Assembly: GCA_002316225.1 (NCBI GenBank)
Contig: DCDC01000120.1
Location: forward strand, 1-8,475
Direction: 5' to 3'
Source of the DNA: Firmicutes bacterium UBA1065
Lineage (GTDB): Bacteria > Bacillota > Clostridia > Tissierellales > Sedimentibacteraceae
Length of the DNA: 8,475 nucleotides
Shown here: positions 5,325 through 8,475 of the stretch, piece after piece
Layout: each line of letters opens with the position of its first letter
How positions within the stretch are numbered: the first letter of the stretch is position 1
Translations under genes and position numbers: made by a program
The notes under the pieces: generated by a model
The model's input: the letters and a program-made list of their open reading frames with translations, nothing else
Told to the model about the DNA's origin: nothing
The model's database searches: none

Positions 5325-7688
5325 TTATTCGTCGGTTCCTCTCATCTGGTCTAATTCTTCCTTTGTAATAAGGACTTTTCTTGGTTTGCTGCCCTCATGG
5401 CCCCCTACTATACCTCTCTTTTCCAGCTGGTCGATAATCCTGGCTGCCCTTGCATAGCCAACCTTGAATTTTCTTTGAATATAGGATACCGAGGCCTGGC
5501 CGTCATTTACCACCATATCGATAGCCTGCTCCAGGTATTCGTCTTCCTCGTCATCGGATGTCTGGCTTTCAATTTCTTTGATGATTTCGTTTTGCTTTGA
5601 TGTTTTTATTTCAACTTGCTGGTCTTTTATAAAATCGACCACCCTTCTTATTTCATCGTCTGAAATAAAGGTTCCTTGTATTCTGACGGGCTTAGGAAGG
5701 CCTATAGGGTAGTAAAGCATATCTCCTTTCCCAAGGAGTTTTTCAGCCCCTCCCGTATCCAAAATGGTTCTTGAATCAATGTGGGATGATACGGCAAAGG
5801 CAATTCGGGACGGGATATTTGCTTTTATAACACCCGTAATTACATCGACCGAAGGCCTTTGGGTTGCTATTACCAGGTGCATGCCGCAGGCTCTTGCAAG
5901 CTGGGCAATACGGGTTATATATTCTTCCACCTCTGCTGAAGCCACCGCCATCAAATCTGCCAGCTCATCTATTATTATAACGATTTTTGGCATCTTGTCC
6001 TTGCCTTCTTTTGTCATTTTTTCATTGTAGGAGTCAATTTCCCTTACACCGTTTTGGGCAAAAATCTTATAGCGGTTGGTCATTTCCATGACTGCCCAGT
6101 TTAAAGCATTTGCTGCCTTTCTTGGGTCTGTAACCACAGGTATCAGCAGGTGGGGAATGCCGTTGTAGATGCTTAACTCAACAACCTTGGGATCAACTAA
6201 AATCAACTTCACCTCATCAGGTCTTGCCTTAAACAAAATACTCATTATTAGGGAATTAATGCACACGCTTTTGCCTGATCCGGTAGCCCCTGCTATCAAT
6301 AAATGGGGCATTTTGTCAATGCTTGCTATTATGTTCTTTCCCCCTATATCCTTTCCAATGGCAAAGGGCAGGTTGGTTTCAGCTGTTTTATACTCCCTGG
6401 ATTCAATCAGGCTCCTTAAATATACGTTGGTTTTTGCCCGGTTGGGTACTTCTATCCCTATTGCCGACTTACCCGGTATTGGTGCTTCCATCCTTATTTC
6501 AGAGCTGGCAAGGGCCAGGGCCAAGTCATTTGACAAGGCAGTTATACGGCTTACCTTGATTCCGGGCGCAGGTTGTATTTCATACCTGGTAATAGTGGGG
6601 CCCTTGCTTATTTGAAGTATCTTGCAGGGTATATTAAAACTGTTCAGGGTATCGATAAGCTTTTCACCGTCTTTTTTCAAGTCCTCCCTGTCACCCCTTG
6701 CCTGCTGAGGCAGAGGTTCAAGGAGCTTGACCGGCGGCAGAAGGTAATTATCAGATGCAGCGTCCGTTATGGTGATTATATCATCTGTAATTTCCTTTTT
6801 CTCTGATTTTTCTTTTGTTTCTTTTACAGGTTCAATTTTTGGAGTTTCCGGTTTGATTTCTGTTTTTTCAATCTTTTCAGCTTTTTCTATATCCTCTATT
6901 CTTAATTGGGTAATTTCAGCCTTTTTATTGTCCGTGGCAGGACTCATGTAATCATATATACGTACCTTCTCATCTTCCTGCTTCTTAGGAGCTTTTTCTT
7001 TTTTGCTTTTTCCTTCATCATCTTCCGTAAATATGAAATTTGATATGGCAGTAAGAATTTTCTTTATGTATTTTATAATTAATTTTATGAGACCCAGGAC
7101 GCTTTGATTCGTGAGAAGAACCAAAGATGAAAACATTAATGCTCCCAAAGCTATATAGGTCCCGTTTTTTCCTATGAGCTTAACAAACAGGAAGGTAATT
7201 GCATTTCCAACGGCACCTCCGCCCTTGCCCAATAAGCCCAGGTGGGAAGAACTTGAAAGGAGCTCTTTAAAGTCCTGGCTTGAAGCCATGAGGGCGTATA
7301 CGTCAGGATCAGATACCGCCTTGAATATGATGAAGCCCAGGAAAAATCCTATAAGAGCCGCAATTTGATTGGAGTCGTTCAATATAATTATGTTTAATAG
7401 TCTTAAAACTCCAAGGGCCAAGATTAAATAGGGCAATACCATGGAACCTGCTCCAAAGGCCGAATGAGTAAACATATTTATGCTTTTGCCTATTATTCCC
7501 GTCTGTGCTTCCTTCTTGGTTACTATAATCAGGAATACTGCAAAAGACACAAGAAAAATACCGGTCAACTCTTTAATCAGAATATCTCTGCCTGATCTTT
7601 TGGAGCTTGTACCCTTTTTGCCTGATTTATTTTTTTTGCCTGATGGAGCTGAATTTTTACTATCCTTGCTTGCTGTTGTTTTTGCCAT
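5325..7688 (-). CDS. ftsK: DNA translocase FtsK/SpoIIIE
   Basis: This ATP-driven double-stranded DNA pump clears chromosomes from the division septum and, in spore formers, moves the chromosome into the forespore. The 787-residue protein begins with a basic Ser/Lys-rich tail (1-35). About four membrane helices follow (near 38-57, 80-102, 107-125 and 176-194), then a charged low-complexity linker rich in Lys, Glu and Ile (about 222-305). The alpha/beta motor carries Walker A GATGSGKS (467-474), Walker B IVIIIDELADLM (569-580) and the conserved ATQRPS (608-613). The C-terminal gamma winged helix (about 718-776, with YIQRKFKVGYARAARIIDQLE) reads DNA orientation sequences. Length and layout match SpoIIIE. 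The start at ATG 7688 has CAGGGGG about 10 nt upstream. The gene follows tepA, as in B. subtilis, and leads the ftsK-rimO-pgsA run. Whether it serves sporulation, division or both cannot be told from sequence; no second copy is visible here. Confidence 0.98.
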   Translation of the reverse strand: MAKTTASKDSKNSAPSGKKNKSGKKGTSSKRSGRDILIKELTGIFLVSFAVFLIIVTKKEAQTGIIGKSINMFTHSAFGAGSMVLPYLILALGVLRLLNIIILNDSNQIAALIGFFLGFIIFKAVSDPDVYALMASSQDFKELLSSSSHLGLLGKGGGAVGNAITFLFVKLIGKNGTYIALGALMFSSLVLLTNQSVLGLIKLIIKYIKKILTAISNFIFTEDDEGKSKKEKAPKKQEDEKVRIYDYMSPATDNKKAEITQLRIEDIEKAEKIEKTEIKPETPKIEPVKETKEKSEKKEITDDIITITDAASDNYLLPPVKLLEPLPQQARGDREDLKKDGEKLIDTLNSFNIPCKILQISKGPTITRYEIQPAPGIKVSRITALSNDLALALASSEIRMEAPIPGKSAIGIEVPNRAKTNVYLRSLIESREYKTAETNLPFAIGKDIGGKNIIASIDKMPHLLIAGATGSGKSVCINSLIMSILFKARPDEVKLILVDPKVVELSIYNGIPHLLIPVVTDPRKAANALNWAVMEMTNRYKIFAQNGVREIDSYNEKMTKEGKDKMPKIVIIIDELADLMAVASAEVEEYITRIAQLARACGMHLVIATQRPSVDVITGVIKANIPSRIAFAVSSHIDSRTILDTGGAEKLLGKGDMLYYPIGLPKPVRIQGTFISDDEIRRVVDFIKDQQVEIKTSKQNEIIKEIESQTSDDEEDEYLEQAIDMVVNDGQASVSYIQRKFKVGYARAARIIDQLEKRGIVGGHEGSKPRKVLITKEELDQMRGTDE

Positions 7689-7724
7689 TAAAAAATGTCC
7701 CCCTGGATAACTTTAACTGGTTTC

Positions 7725-7754
7725 ATTATAACATAGGGAATGCAAGTTTAGCAA
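7725..7754 (-). promoter_or_regulatory. Extended -10 sigma-A promoter of ftsK
   Basis: On the minus strand the 73-nt gap before ftsK carries TGTTATAAT. This is a perfect -10 (7725-7730) with the TGn extension that strengthens promoters with poor -35 elements. The best -35 is TTGCTA (7749-7754, 4 of 6) at 18 nt. Transcription should start near 7718, about 30 nt before the ATG. No terminator hairpin separates tepA from this promoter, so read-through from tepA is also possible. Confidence 0.72.
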
Positions 7755-7761
7755 CGTCAAT

Positions 7762-8475
7762 TTATTTCCCTATTTTGTCGATTAACTCCCTTAATTTTAC
7801 CATGGCTTGGCTGAAGCCTCCTATTTCATCTATAAGTCCTATGCTCACAACCTCTTCCGCATTTAATACGGTTCCCACATCATTGGCTATCTCATCGGTC
7901 TTGTACATGTATTCCAAAAGGGCATCCTTGTCGACCCTGGAGTTCATAACTATAAAATCGGTAATCCTCTCCTGCATTTTCTGAAAATATCTGAAGGTCT
8001 GGGGCACTCCAATAACTAAACCGTTGGTCCTTATGGGATGGATGGTCATGGTTCCGGTAGGGGCTATGAAAGAATAATCCGCCGAAACCGCCAGGGCTGT
8101 ACCTATGCTGTGTCCCCCTCCCAATACTATGGAAACCGTAGGTTTTGTAATGCTTGCTACCAATTCGGATATGGCAAGACCTGCTTCAACATCTCCACCC
8201 ATTGTATTTAGCAATAATAGCAATCCCTTTACCTGAGAGTCCATCTCAGCCCCTATTATCATGGGAATTATGTGTTCATACTTGGTTGTTTTGCTTTGGG
8301 GAGGCAAGGCTGTATGGCCTTCAATTTCACCAATAATGCTTATAAAGCAAATATCCTTTACAGGCTCTACCTGGGTGACGCTGCCCACCTGCTTAACATT
8401 TTCTATGGCTTGGCCCTTATCATCATTATCACTCGGTGTTCCGCTGTATAAAAAAGGATTTGCGGGTTCGTTTTT
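7762..8475 (-). CDS. tepA: TepA/ClpP-like serine protease (5' end outside window)
   Basis: This is a ClpP-fold serine peptidase of the TepA (YmfB, 'translocation-enhancing protein') group, found beside spoIIIE in B. subtilis and Clostridia. Its substrates are poorly known. The window shows 237 C-terminal residues. The frame is open to the right edge, so the true start lies outside. A GTG at 8388 is an internal valine (VKQVGSVTQ), not a credible start. Diagnostic stretches include IIGEIEGH, PPQSKTTKYEHIIP, NTMGGDVEAGLAISE and VLGGGHSIG. By alignment with ClpP the triad is probably complete (visible numbering): Ser123 in GGHSIG, His146 in MTIHPI and Asp199 in ANDVGT. The visible N-terminal stretch (1-30) is polar and acidic and probably disordered. 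No signal peptide is visible in this part. A gap of 73 nt with a promoter separates it from ftsK. The family is clear; the biochemical role is not. Confidence 0.93.
   Translation of the reverse strand, partial: KNEPANPFLYSGTPSDNDDKGQAIENVKQVGSVTQVEPVKDICFISIIGEIEGHTALPPQSKTTKYEHIIPMIIGAEMDSQVKGLLLLLNTMGGDVEAGLAISELVASITKPTVSIVLGGGHSIGTALAVSADYSFIAPTGTMTIHPIRTNGLVIGVPQTFRYFQKMQERITDFIVMNSRVDKDALLEYMYKTDEIANDVGTVLNAEEVVSIGLIDEIGGFSQAMVKLRELIDKIGK

Noticed and set aside
7699..7720. Possible hairpin CCAG...CCAG between tepA and ftsK
   Set aside because: The two CCAG words are direct, not inverted, repeats; no terminator is present.
7755..7760. TTGACG as -35 of the ftsK promoter
   Set aside because: It is about 24 nt from the -10, too far for sigma-A; TTGCTA at 18 nt with an extended -10 is preferred.
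7762..8388. GTG at 8388 as the true start of tepA
   Set aside because: The frame continues open and coding-like to the window edge and no RBS precedes the GTG; the gene is better called partial.

Overview
This is an ordinary chromosomal window from a low-GC, probably endospore-forming Firmicute. The best fit is class Clostridia. All six recognisable genes lie on the minus strand and are core genes. I base the assignment on protein content (TepA, SpoIIIE/FtsK, RNase Y, a RecA without intein), strong GGAG-type ribosome binding sites, consensus sigma-A promoters, a Gram-positive GAAC-N4-GTTC LexA box and very AT-rich spacers. A genus cannot be fixed from the sequence alone.

In the direction of transcription (right to left) the order is: tepA (ClpP-like protease, cut by the right edge), ftsK/spoIIIE (DNA translocase), rimO (ribosomal protein S12 methylthiotransferase), pgsA (phosphatidylglycerophosphate synthase), recA and rny (RNase Y). 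The same landmarks occur in this order in Bacillus subtilis (tepA ... spoIIIE ... pgsA-cinA-recA ... rny). Here the block is compressed: rimO sits directly between ftsK and pgsA, and no cinA lies between pgsA and recA. ftsK, rimO and pgsA are tightly packed (TAA|ATG junction, then a 14-nt overlap) and look like one operon driven by an extended -10 promoter in the 73-nt tepA-ftsK gap.

recA has its own perfect-consensus promoter (TTGACA-17-TATAAT), with a LexA box placed over the predicted transcription start, so it should be SOS-inducible on top of any read-through from pgsA. Two tandem terminators follow recA. rny is then a separate unit with its own promoter, a roughly 135-nt AT-rich leader that can fold into hairpins, a strong Shine-Dalgarno sequence, a TTG start and its own terminator.

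The leftmost ~457 nt hold no convincing gene. They contain a nested inverted repeat at the very edge, a perfect 14-bp palindrome, a GC-rich island that may be a degenerate repeat, and a few tiny ORFs. I found no tRNA, rRNA, CRISPR array, intact insertion sequence, defence cassette or novel multi-gene system. The most interesting parts are the regulatory architecture around recA and rny and the unexplained inverted repeats at the left edge.
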